NCBI RefSeq assembly: GCF_016808095.1
Contig: NC_068971.1
Location: forward strand, 18,774,501 to 18,838,500
Source: Vigna angularis
Lineage: Eukaryota; Streptophyta; Magnoliopsida; Fabales; Fabaceae
Direction of reading: 5' to 3'
DNA length: 64,000 nt
The first letter of the stretch is position 1. Each line of letters opens with the position of its first letter. This document shows positions 44,741 through 55,918 of the stretch, piece by piece. The position numbers and the translations under genes are program-made. The notes under the pieces were generated by a model, which worked only from the letters and a program-made list of their open reading frames with translations, had not been told where the DNA came from and made no database searches.

Positions 44741-46452
44741 ACAAGGAAAATAAAAATCTCCCCCAATAGACCACACTTAAATTACATAGTGTCCTTAATG
44801 TGTCATAAGCATAAGATCATAAATCAGAACAGTTAACAGATCATGGACAAGAGCAATAAAAGTAGGGAAAGGGGGAGAAGGAAAAAGAAAACTCCCCTAG
44901 GTTAGGGTGGAAGTTGCCAATTTTGGACTATCAGAGAGATGTCTTCCACCACAGGATCCAGCAAGGAAGTTTTAGGGAAGAACTGCTTCATTCTCCAGAT
45001 TTGATCGAGCAGGGAAATGTCTTCCACAGCTGGATCTAAGAAGCAAAGATTGTTGATGAGTGGGTTCAGCCGGTGCCTATTGATCTTGAAGCTTTTGTGT
45101 ATGCTTGCACCTTTGTTTTCCACTGTGGGTGTTTGTTGATCAAATTCATGTGTACCTCCTGCAACATGGTTAGTGCAATGTGGCTCCAAAGAAATGACAT
45201 GCAAAGGTATAACACCTAATCCCAATTTATCAAACTGAACCTCAAATATACTCTCAGAACATGAATCACTTTCAAATTTAGAAACAATATTAACAACAGG
45301 CTCAGATTCATGTTCAGTGCATGGATAAGAAGTATTCAGATAGGATGGCAAAAGTTGTTTCTCATCATGCAAAAAGTGGAAAAAGCATGCTCATCAACAT
45401 CATAATCATCAACATACCCCTCAACAACATAATCCTTAAAAGCATAATCATCAACAGCATAATCAAATTGAGGTATGTTTACCTCCACTTCCTTGAAGAT
45501 TGGTAGAGTGGTGGTAGATGAAGATGGTCTACCTGGCTCAAAGGTGTTGCTCATACCTGCCTGGTCCTCAAGATCTTTATCAGGATCTATCTTCTCAAGT
45601 GCAAGAGTAGGGACATCTGAAGGTGGGAAAGTAGGTGGCACAATGAGCGCAAGACTCTGGTTCCCATCTCCTATGTTGATGGCACTAACATCATCAGGAA
45701 TCTGAACAGTCTGAAATGGTGATTCCTCTAAATCTTGAGACTGTTCCTGATTGAGCTGAGTGGCCATCTGCCCTATCTAATCAGTCAAACTCTGAATGGA
45801 TGCTCTGGTATCTTTCATGAACTCAATGTTCTACATGGCCATCTGCCTTAGTAACTCCTCCAATGTAGGCTGAGAAGCATAAGGCTAAGGAGCTATTTGG
45901 GCAAGAGCATCATATTGCTGACTCTGGTATTGTTGGACAGGTGGAGGCATACAAACATTCTGAGATGGTGCTTCCTGATATTGTTGTGGAGCATAATACC
46001 ATCCCAAGGTAGGGTCATTCCATCTCCTGCAAAACCATGAAACTTAGGTAGTAAATGTATCAGTCCAGAGTTGAAAACACAACGAACATCCTCTTCATCA
46101 AGTGGAACCGGCTCCCAAGGAGCACTCTTAGGAGTTAGAGGATAAGACATATTGTCCTCAACATAAAAATCAGCATGAGAAGCATAATCAGAGTAACATG
46201 CAAAAGGAGAATCATAGTCATAGGCACAGGCATAAGAAGCAGTATTCAAAAAACCAAAATAGGTAGACATGGAAAAAGAAGGGGAAGGTAGAAAGGAAAT
46301 GCTAAAAATTACGAAACAAACAAAACACAACACAATTAAACATGCGACACACACACACAATAACGCACACATAAAACAGAACATCACACTCACAACACAA
46401 AACAAAACACAACACACACTAACACAACAAAGGACGTAAGACCGAACCGTTG
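44741..46452 (-). pseudogene. Gypsy (Athila/Tat-type) element interior with internally deleted gag
   Basis: Minus strand, from the PBS at 46453. A gag starts at ATG 46270 (MSTYFGFLNTAS) and reaches GLIHLLPKFHGFAG, the usual entry to the capsid domain. It then jumps to a segment homologous to the gag C-terminus (about 45780-46010: GWYYAPQQYQ, QPTLEELLRQM, TRASIQSL, IGQMATQLNQ). About 250-300 residues of capsid are missing and the frame shifts. Open frames continue to 45336 and 44902-45372 with acidic, low-complexity sequence (VDDYDVDEHA) and a repeated LLDPxVEDISL. The interior ends near 44760 with a reversed purine tract. Zinc knuckle, protease, RT and integrase are absent: a non-autonomous derivative. 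Confidence 0.6.
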
Positions 46453-46476
46453 GTCCCCGGCAACGACGCCAAAATT
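46453..46476 (-). promoter_or_regulatory. Primer-binding site
   Basis: The minus strand reads TTTTGGCGTCGTTGCCGGGG 3 bases after the LTR end: a tRNA-Asp-type PBS, single copy here. Confidence 0.75.
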
Positions 46477-48323
46477 TGATGGGGCTGTCGCGGCCCATAC
46501 AAATTTGATGTGCATTAAAGAATGCAGTATAGTGCTAGGAAGTGACTCCTAGGTCGTCTTTCAAGGACCAAATGTGGTTCGAGGCTTAGATCACACACGT
46601 AGTGGGGGGTTTTGAAAGTGTTTTTGTGATTCAAAATGAACTAAACTAAAACTGGAAATTAAATACAACCAAACATAATTGAAAACATTGAAATAAACGG
46701 ACAAAGCATGAAGATCGAACGGTCCTAGAGATGACCGAACGGTTCTACATTGAGACCAAATGGTCTCTAAAGCAATTGAGGAAATTGGAAATGCAAAAAT
46801 ATAAAGAAGCCGAATAGAATAAACATCATAATGAACGGAAACAATAAAACGAACATAATAGACAACATAGTGAACTGAAAAAGTAAACTGAACAATGCAA
46901 AAAGTAAATATCCAAACACAATTAAAGCTATTAAAATGCAACACTTAAATTAAAAAGATTAATGCTCATTGTAGTTATCTATCCCACACATTCATCATAG
47001 AAACAACACTAAAAAGAAATGCTTGAACCGGAATAATATAGATTAGTAAGCTACTTAACCTGAATGTATACCAATATCAATAATAATCGAACACACAAAA
47101 AATACTTCTAGGTGCAAGCTTAAAGCTAGTAAAATGAAACCTTTTGGAGCTTTCTTTTTCTCCCTAGACATAACCGTGTGTGCCTCATGCTCTCCATCAA
47201 AGAAAAGAAAAACAAATACTAGCACCATACACCTACTTCTACCTAGGCCATCACTTCAAAAGAAAATGGAATAGAAGATGCTTCCAGAATTCGTTCTTAG
47301 CCGTGACCTGCACACCAACTCACATCCCATCACCTCTTCATTCTCAAAGAAATAAAGGAAATAATTCTTACCCATCCAGCTGCCAAATCCCTTGGCATGT
47401 CCCATCCTCCTAGACTCCCACCTAATCTACTTCTCATTTCATAAAAACAAAAGAAAAAAGCTACTATCATTCCAGCAACCATAACATCCCTTTTATTCAT
47501 TCCAGCATAGAAAAGAAATCCATCACCGTGTCACCACTTCCTTCTCAATCTCTGTGCGCTATTGTCTAAAGAAAGAAAAATTCATTTCACGCTGTTGGAA
47601 TAAAGAAATCCATCACCGTCCAGGCCGTGACCGAGCGTTGCTCTCTTCCTCCTCAATGAATCAGCGTGTGTGCCCCAAAACCCAAATCAACTCCCTGCAT
47701 GCAACTTGATTGAGAATCATATTCTCTTTACTTAGGTGGCGGCTCCAACACTTCCCAGCTCTCCCCCGTGAAGCCCACCAACACGTTCTTCAATCATCGT
47801 TTTCTCCTCCAAAAACCCTGGACGCGTCACTTCCTCATAGGTCGTGTGGTGTTTCTCATTGAAAGATGATGCCCCGGTCTCCACGTACTACAGGCCACTC
47901 AAAGCTGCTGGACCGCTTCTTTCTGGACACCCCCGCTGCTATTGTTGGACGCTGGACAGTGATGCTCCTGGACGCGTGTTGCTGCTGCTAAAGCCCATCA
48001 TGGCTCTCCTCAACGTGTGCATACTGGATGTAGCAAGCTAGACCAAGGCCGTGACACCTCCATTTGCTTTGTGGGCCGTAAAATTAGCATGCTGCTGTGT
48101 GCACCTCCAAAAGAAATTAATCCCTAAATTTTATCCAACAATTTCCCTACAATTAATAATACAAATAATTAGCCTCAGATAATTCAAATTAATTAAAATA
48201 AGAATTTCTGGTCAAATTAAGCATAATTAGCAAAAATAGAGAAATACTAGACATTTAAACACAATTCCGTAATTCAATCCGGTACAATAAATTAAGTGAA
48301 GTCAAGAAAATATTGACTCATCA
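46477..48323 (-). repeat. 5' LTR (TGATGAGTC family), 1,847 bp
   Basis: Starts TGATGAGTCAATATTTTC at 48323 and ends GACAGCCCCATCA at 46477 (minus strand). The PBS follows. Same family as the solo LTR at 24433-26087. Contains ACCGAACG(A/G)T motifs near 46720-46760. Confidence 0.85.
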
Positions 48324-48704
48324 GTATGTTTTACCATTTTCTCCAAATTTAGATGTATGTATTCAACTAAAAGTTTTGAGAACAGGAGAATGTCTTGATA
48401 GAAGTAATGAGGGTGCACACTCGTGACTTTTACCTGAGATGATTTTCTTTTCTCAATTTTGATTGAAATTTAAACTCTTCTATGTTGTATTCAACCGCTC
48501 GGTTTTATAGTGACCGTCCGGTCTTATCTTGAATTTCTTGTGACCGAACATTTTATCTCTTACCGTTCGGTCATGTACTGTTTATCTTTGTGATTTACTT
48601 TGTTATCCTGATTTGGCTTTTGGCTGTAGTCAGCGTTCAGTTTTGATAGTATCCTTGTGTCCTTGAGTTAGACTGATGGTTCTTTCTCCATGTATGATTG
48701 GAAG
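48324..48704 (+). other. Tekay-like element, 5' untranslated remnant
   Basis: No 5' LTR or PBS visible. Contains CCGTTCGGTC-type motifs shared with the element's 3' LTR. Confidence 0.45.
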
Positions 48705-49829
48705 ATGGTATCTCGGTCTCCTCCTCCCTCATCTATGGATATGGATGTACCTAACTCCACGACATTGATGGAATCAATAATCACAGAATTGCAACAACAG
48801 AACGTCGCATTAGTTTAGCAGAATACAGTGGCTCTTCAGCATTTGGAGACTGTTCGGATTTCAGCAGAGAGGTCTCAGAGGCAGTACGTGATGTGATGTC
48901 TGATGTTAGAACTGCAGCTGGGTCATCTACTCCTACTGCTACTCATCAGCAAGAGTGAAGTTTAGAGGATTTTCTACTACATCATCTAGCTAAGTTCAGT
49001 GGGAAGTGCAGTCCAGATGAAGTCGACCAGTGGCTCAGTGATGTGGAGAGAATTTTTCATGTCAAGAAGTGTTCGGATGAGAACAGGCTGGCTTATTCAG
49101 AGTATTTGCTGATTGGGGAAGCAAGTCATTGGTGGAGTAACATGAGGATGTTGTTGGAAGGAAATGATACACTCATTTCCTGGGAAGTATTCAAGCAAAA
49201 GTTTTACGATGAGTACTTTCCTAACAGCGTTCGGTTTCCCAAGGAAGTGGAGTTTCTGGAATTGGTTCAAGGGAGCATGACTGTGTCTGAGTATGCCGAT
49301 CAGTTTAAGCATCTACTAAGGTTTTATACATTGGCAACAAATGAAGAATGGAAGTGTAGAATGTTTGAGAACGGGTTGAGAGGCGACATTAAATATTGGA
49401 TCAAGTGTTTGTGTATTCGGGAGTTACCAGTTTTGATTGAGAGAGCGAGAGTATTTGAAAAGACGAAGAAGGAAGTAGAAAGTCAGCAAAATCAGCAAAA
49501 GAGAGTGGATGAACCGCATATCTAGAAGTAATTTGGATTCCAGAATAACTCCTTATCCTCGGCCTTCTTATTTTCCTTCTGGATCCAAAGGTTCTTATGC
49601 AAAGTCATCAGGTGATTGGGGTCAATCTGGGCAACAAAGGCCAATAAGTTGCTATAATTGTGGAGGGCCTCATTTGAAGTCAGTTTGTCCTCAATTAAGA
49701 GGAAACAAGAGATGTTATAGGTGCAGGAGTGAAGGTCATTTGGTAGAAGATTGTCCTTTGGATAGGAGATCATTTAGTGAAACTCGTTCGGTAGGCAGGT
49801 TTCAGCTAAGTAGAGGTACCAGACCTTAG
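48705..49829 (+). pseudogene. Tekay-like gag with two zinc knuckles
   Basis: Start at ATGGTATCTCGG (48705). The early part has stops (48819, 48894). The capsid domain is well kept at 48975-49500 (FSGKCSPDEVDQWLSDVERI, WWSNMRMLL, FPNSVRFPKEVEFLEL). After a frame break near 49520 come two knuckles, CYNCGGPHLKSVC (49650) and CYRCRSEGHLVEDC (49714), ending at 49829. Family role: particle assembly and RNA binding. Not functional because of the stops and frame break. Confidence 0.78.
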
Positions 49830-51843
49830 GCTACAAGAAGAGTGTATGTTTTGATTCTGAGAAGAAACGATCGGTACAGGTAATACTGGTCGTTTGCTTT
49901 TTGCTAAAACTATTAATTGTTTTAATTGTAGAGAGTAGGCCGTTGTTTGATCTAGTGGTGTCAACACCAGCAATTGGGTTAGTTTGGACATCTGACTTGT
50001 GAGATAGATGTTTATTAGTATGTTAGTGAGAGTGTTACTTTCTAGAATTGACTAACTTAGAAGATACTCCATGTGAATGGTGTGTAAACCGTTCGATATC
50101 TATTAAGTTAAATCGTTCGGTAGCAAGAGAGGTAGCCGAACTGTAATATGAAACGTTTTTGAACGTTAAGTTCTCCTGAGGAAAGTGCTTAGGTTATCTA
50201 CTCAGAGCGAAGTCGAGTTCTCTTTTACACTGATGGTAGGTGCTGGATCAGTATCAGTAGTTTCTTACGGAGTAGCTTCAACAGAGTGGATGGAACTCAA
50301 GAATTAGTTTATTCGAATTGAACATTTCATCATGGAGTACGTCTGTTTTGCTTGGATAGAAGAAGAATGAATCAGAGTGGATCATGAGGAACATCTGAGG
50401 GCAGTGCTAGGAATGTTAAGGATAAAGGGAGATGTATGTAAAATTGTTCAAGTGGGAATTATTGGATGAATGAAGTGCAAAGGCTTGTGTAGGCAATGAT
50501 AATCCGAGAGTCGGGTTTATTTGAGAGTGTAAGGGACTTAAGACTACATGTGAGGTTAAAACCAAACGATATTAGATGCATCAGTTGGAGGTTGAAAGTG
50601 AACCGTTCGGTAAGATCTGAGTTAAGAAATCAGCAAAAGTTGAGATGCAGACATTGAAAAGAACCGATCAGAAGTAAGCAAAGGAAAGATTTTGGAGTTA
50701 GGAACGGACGGTATTTTGAAGATTCAGCCAAAGGACTTGTGTCCCTAATAGTGGAGAATTAAGAGATTGATTTTTTTAGAAAGGCCATCATAATCATTTT
50801 AGTAGTTGAGTTTATAAGCAGAAGTAGCTCGGTTTATGTGTTATTGTGTAATATGTCAAAAGTTGAAGATAGAGTTTCAGAGACCGAACGACAATGGAAT
50901 AAAATTACCAAGAGCTTAGCCAATCACATTTACCGTTCGGTCATAAGGCAGTAATGTTATGAGTTGATAAGAATGGATTGACCAAGAGTACTTACGTTAT
51001 GGTCATTAGTTGAGAATTCAATGTCAAAGATTGGTTCAACTCTACAGCAAGGAAGTGGTTCGGTTGCTGGGAGTGCTGATTTGTGGCAAATCAGATTGGA
51101 ATTCTCACTTCACTTCTCAATTTTGGCAAACATTGCAGAAAGAATTGGACAACCAGTTGAAGATTTATTTAGTAATCATCCTGAACTGCCAGACGGATAG
51201 GAAGATCTAGATACTTGAAGAGTTGTCTGATAGTGTGCATTGGATTATTTAGGAGTCAAAAATGAAAATACTACCTTGAGTATAAATAAAGAAGAGAATA
51301 CTAGTAAACGATCTCTAGGAAGCCTCGTTTTCTCTATTGATCAAGAAATCTAGTCTCTACCCTAAATCTAAATTATCTGAAACTCGTCTTCAAACCACTC
51401 ATCAATTATTTATACTCCCTTTTCCCTAAACAGTTAGCGAAATTTTCTATTATTCTTGACGGGCTTGTGACTCTTCCAAATAATCATATTTTCCCTATTA
51501 CTATTGTTACCGTTCAGTTCACCTTTCTGAGTCTCGACTTCTTTATTTCAAAGTTACCATCTGGTACTTTACTTCAAGGTTTTTGTTCAATTCACTCTTT
51601 TCGCATAACCATTCGGCCCTTACTCTAACCTAACCGTTCGGTCGAGTTGCAGTCGGTCGACATTATGGAGAGTCTACCTAAGTACCTTAGAGGAGACCTA
51701 TCATTTTAATTAAGGTTGTTTGGAGATAGGAGAAGAGGTGACTCTACCTAAGACTTTGAAGATGTTATGAGAGAGTTGTTTTCTCATTGGTTCTTTGGTA
51801 TGTCTTAATTTTCGAGGACGAAAATTTTTGTTGATGGGGAGAA
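49830..51843 (+). pseudogene. Tekay-like pol, almost erased; integrase trace and polypurine tract
   Basis: The only recognisable piece is an integrase core fragment at about 51030-51200 (HFTSQFWQTLQKEL, QTDRK). Protease, RT and RNase H are gone, and the total length is far below a normal pol. The end keeps the typical TTTTCGAGGACGAAAATTTT and the purine tract GATGGGGAGA just before the LTR at 51844. Confidence 0.6.
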
Positions 51844-53631
51844 TGTAAAACCCTGAAAATGACACTTAGAAGAGAGGGACAAATGTCTCAACTAAAAGAG
51901 TTTGAGCATTTTATAGAATTTCCCAAACCACAGCCCATCTTATTTTCTCAGAAATATGCATCTCTCTAAAAACTCAAACCTCTACCTTTTCTCCTTCTTC
52001 TCTCTAGAGATTCTTCATCTCCTTTCATCTTTTCCTCAAACAGCCACCGTGTAAGCAGTTTGGGAGTCAAGATCTTCAATCTCCACCGATCAAAGTCTGG
52101 TTTAGAGTTGGTAAGTCTTGTTTTCTTAGATTATTGTTAGATTTTGTAACTTTTAAACACATGCAAGCCAAGTTTCTGGTTGCATGTGTTCATCAGTATT
52201 CTTTTCCCAATTTTGATCACATTTATGGTCCTTTGGTGTCCTTTGGTTTAACTCTTCACATCAATCGTGAGCTTTAGGTGTTTATAGAATTTCTAAAATT
52301 TGACACAAATTTATGAAGGATAGAAGTTGTTCGGTTTGTTCGAAGTACGAGAAGCTAGCTAATTTAATTACTTGGTTTGATGTACGAATATATTGTTTGA
52401 TGATTATGCATGTGTATGAAATTGATTTGGATGATTCTGTATGAATGTAAAATTGAATGATTTGTGTTCGGTTGAATTGGTGTGGACTGTTAAATGACTA
52501 TGTTCATGATGATTTATTTATGTTGAGTTTCTGGTTCATTGTCGAGTGCATTAGGAAGAAGTGGGATAGTAAAATTTGAGAAATGATGTTTGTTATGAAT
52601 GTGGTCGGTATAGAGAATCTGGGTAAGTGGTATAAAACATGTTAGAACCCTTGAGTTAATTAAAACTATAGTAAAGTTAGGAAATCTGATTTTTGGTCCT
52701 TGAGTTGATGATTCAGCAGAATTGACTCTCAAATCTGAGATGAAACTCTCTAAATGATGTTAGAAAGGTTTAGGTATTCTTAGTTTAGTTTAGAAATGCG
52801 TATGGTTCATGTTTGGAGGATTAGTAGTTTGTAAAAATGTTTAGTTTTGGTAAAATTTGATGTGTTCATAATTCTGCAGAAGTTTCTGCAGAATTATGCA
52901 GAATTCTGAGGGTTCGTGGTTGATCGCTCAACCATGCTCTGATTTGGCCGTTCGGCCTTCTTCTTTGTTCGGTTATTAATTTGGTTTTGTGTCTTTGAAG
53001 TCCTCCCAATTCATGACCGTTCGACCTTATTAGTGCTCGGTCTTGTACTAGCCGTTAGGCTAGTAATAGCGTTCGTTCTTGGTAAGTGCTTGGTCTTGGA
53101 CTAGTGCTCGTTCGATATAGTGCTCGGTTTTGTACTAATATTTATGATAGTGTTAGATTTCGGTATTATTGAGTTGTATGGTCTCTTATGAGCGCTCATT
53201 CTTGTACTAATGCTCAATATCATAATTGTACTAAGTTAACAATGTTCGGTCTAAATCATAAGTGTGTGTTATAAGTCCAAGTGTTTGACTCCTACTTTAG
53301 TCTTATCCTCTAAATGACCGCTCGGTCATGTTCTCATATTGGGAGTGCTCTCCCGTTCGGTCTTTTTCATAGGTTATGTTGAGCTTTCACGTTCGGTCTT
53401 TTTTAAAGGTGGGATTATTGTTTCACTGTGATGTGTGATATGTATTTAAAGATATGATGAATGAGGAAATATGTTGTTAATGAGGTATGGTATTTAAATT
53501 GTGATATGAATGAAATCATATGTATATGAAAGATTATTCCAGGGAGGAATATCTCAGAAATGGTTATGGAATTGTAACGTATGAATACGGTCAAACTAAG
53601 TTGTCGTTCATCTTGACATTCTAATGGTCAC
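51844..53631 (+). repeat. 3' LTR of Tekay-like element, 3'-truncated
   Basis: Begins TGTAAAACCCTGAAAATGAC right after the purine tract. Contains the CGTTCGGTC cluster (52940-53400) and CTGCAGAATTATGCAGAATT repeats near 52880. Cut at 53632 by the end of an Athila-like LTR. Confidence 0.7.
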
Positions 53632-54585
53632 TATTAACCCTCGACAAGTGTAACCGAATCGTATCAAGTAATAAATCTGGTAAGACCAAGTATCATTCTC
53701 CCAAAGGACTCACGACGTAGACAGTTATGTGATTTGTTGATTATCTAAGACTGGTAAAACCAATTCCTTGAGATTTTAGATGCAAATTACTAAAAAGTAA
53801 ATATGAATGCATGTATTGATCAATGGAAAAGAAGAAGCAAAACACGTGGTTTGAATTATATAAATGATTATGTTGTTGGGGTTTATCAATTTCATCCTAT
53901 TCACTCTCATGTATTCAAGAATTCATCTTTCTTCATTAAAGTTAATGTCACTCTCTAAATTACCTTAAACCCGATGTCTCGGCGAAGAAAGCCTAATCAT
54001 AATCACTAGTTTACAATGTCTTGTCTCCCTAGCAATTATTCATGCATTATAAAGCACAGAAGCTTAAAGGCAACCAACCATCATATCCCTATGTCTAGGC
54101 AGTACTACTATTGGGAGAGATTCTCCGGATCTAGATTTCCCCGTATGTGTCTATATCGACAAAATCAATTATCATGCTATGAATGAGTTAAACAACGCAA
54201 GCAGTAAGCAAAGGAGAAAAACCCTAACAATTAATGAAAGAAAGCATATATATTAAAGAACAAATTCAATATATGAGAGTTTCAAAAGGATTACATTGAT
54301 TCCCCAACAACAAAAGAAGTTTAGTTCACCATATTCATGGTGAAATTAAATAAAATACAATGAAAAAGTGAAAGACAAAACCCGAGAAAGGTGAGAAAGG
54401 AGCTGTAACATCCAAAATCCTCCTCCAAGGGTTGAAAGAGTGTGTTTCTGCTTCGTTCCAGCCAAAGATGACTAACCTAGGTCGACTAAAACCTTATATA
54501 CTATTCTAAAAATTACAAAAAAGTGAGCCCAAGCCCATAAAAGTGGCGCTCAGCAGTAAGTGCGTGTTCCTCATTTTGACGCTCA
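53632..54585 (-). repeat. Athila-like 3' LTR missing the start of U3
   Basis: The minus strand ends ...CGAGGGTTAATA at 53632. The other end (54585) joins TTGCGCTGAGCG directly to the element's GCTTGAGGACAA text, so the polypurine tract and first part of U3 are deleted. Confidence 0.72.
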
Positions 54586-55821
54586 GCGCAATTGTCCTCA
54601 AGCAAATAAGATGTAACTCAATCTTCCACCAATCCATACAATAGTTCACCACATTTAAAACTTCTTCTTTCAAAACAAGTAAGTACTCAAATTAGCTCAT
54701 CACAAAGACTTCAATCAAGATGTGCACATGCTTTAGTATTCACCCAATCACATAATATCCAACAAATGATATTCTTATGAATGAGCAATCAACTAAGCAT
54801 AGATGTAATTGTGAACTCATGGAATTTTTCCTCACCAGATAAAGTGTTTCACTCAAACAATCAAGTGTATAAGAGGTCACTCATTCACTCCACTATCACA
54901 ATGTCACATGAATCCACTTTGCCTTTCATTTAACCACCATCAAACACATTCACAAGCAAGTATCATCACAAGGCCTTTTCTATGGCTTATAATGAGGCTG
55001 GGCTAACAAGAAAATTGGTTTTTCTGGGTCACAAAATCTTTGAGTTAAGTGAATCATCTAAACACAACCATTCTTCCTTCTTCCCAACTTTCTCTTGCAT
55101 TGAGCCTTTCTTTTTCTTTTCTTTTTATTGTTCTTTTCACATATTTAGCTCAATGCTTTTGATATTCCCTTTTTAAACATCCCAACAACCCCAAACTTGA
55201 ACATTTATCAATACCACATGATATTTTCAACTCAACTCAAGGTAAAGCTTTTTCAAAAAGGATTTTCTATCATGTTCAAGGCTAAGGGTTCAAAGGTTAG
55301 AACACATTGTGCTCTCTTTTTTTGGAATAAAATCATGCATTTGGTTAATAAAGGGTTACCAACAAATGGCCTTGATCATATGATACAAACAAGCAAACAA
55401 TTTAATCATAGAAACCTGGCCAAAGTCATTCATGCTTTCAATGTAACAGCATTCAATCAAAAACACTAGAGTTCAAAACCTCACATATAGGCTTATTCAA
55501 TCATTCCACATACACATCCTGCTTAGCATCATAATCACAATCATAACATCATGCATTTGTTCACAAATCTTGTGAACCACCACCTGTATAAGCATATAGT
55601 GCACAATCTCAACATCTATCAATATCAAAGCATCATCAAGTAATACTCATTATGCATAAGTCACAAGCAAACCATCATAACAGACACAGTTTCAAATTGA
55701 GCACATCAACCCCTATTCTACTAACAGAAGCAAATAAGTTCAATAGTACAAAACAAAAGGTAGAAAAGATCCTGCTCTAGAGGTGATAGCATCCATCAGT
55801 AGATGTTATCTCAGCTCCTCA
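54586..55821 (-). other. Athila-like 3' internal region with hairpin
   Basis: Counterpart of 11839-13081. Carries the hairpin GATAGCATC-CATCAGTA-GATGTTATC at 55785-55810, 12 bases after the stop of the downstream ORF. Plus-strand (antisense) frames at 54982-55176 and 55197-55469 match those near 12249-12793. Confidence 0.6.
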
Positions 55822-55918
55822 TCAACCCATGTTGTCATCTGAATCTTCCTCTTCTCCATCATCTTCAGCATCTTCAAACTCATCATCATCTTCATCACCA
55901 TCCGTAGCTGAAGCTTCA
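55822..55918 (-). pseudogene. Athila downstream ORF, last piece (acidic tail)
   Basis: Third piece of the ORF starting at 61993. The minus strand from the CACTA boundary reads AEASATDGDEDDDEFEDAED and more acidic residues to TGA at 55824-55822. It joins the piece at 59188-59382 once the CACTA and one TCA are removed. Confidence 0.7.
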
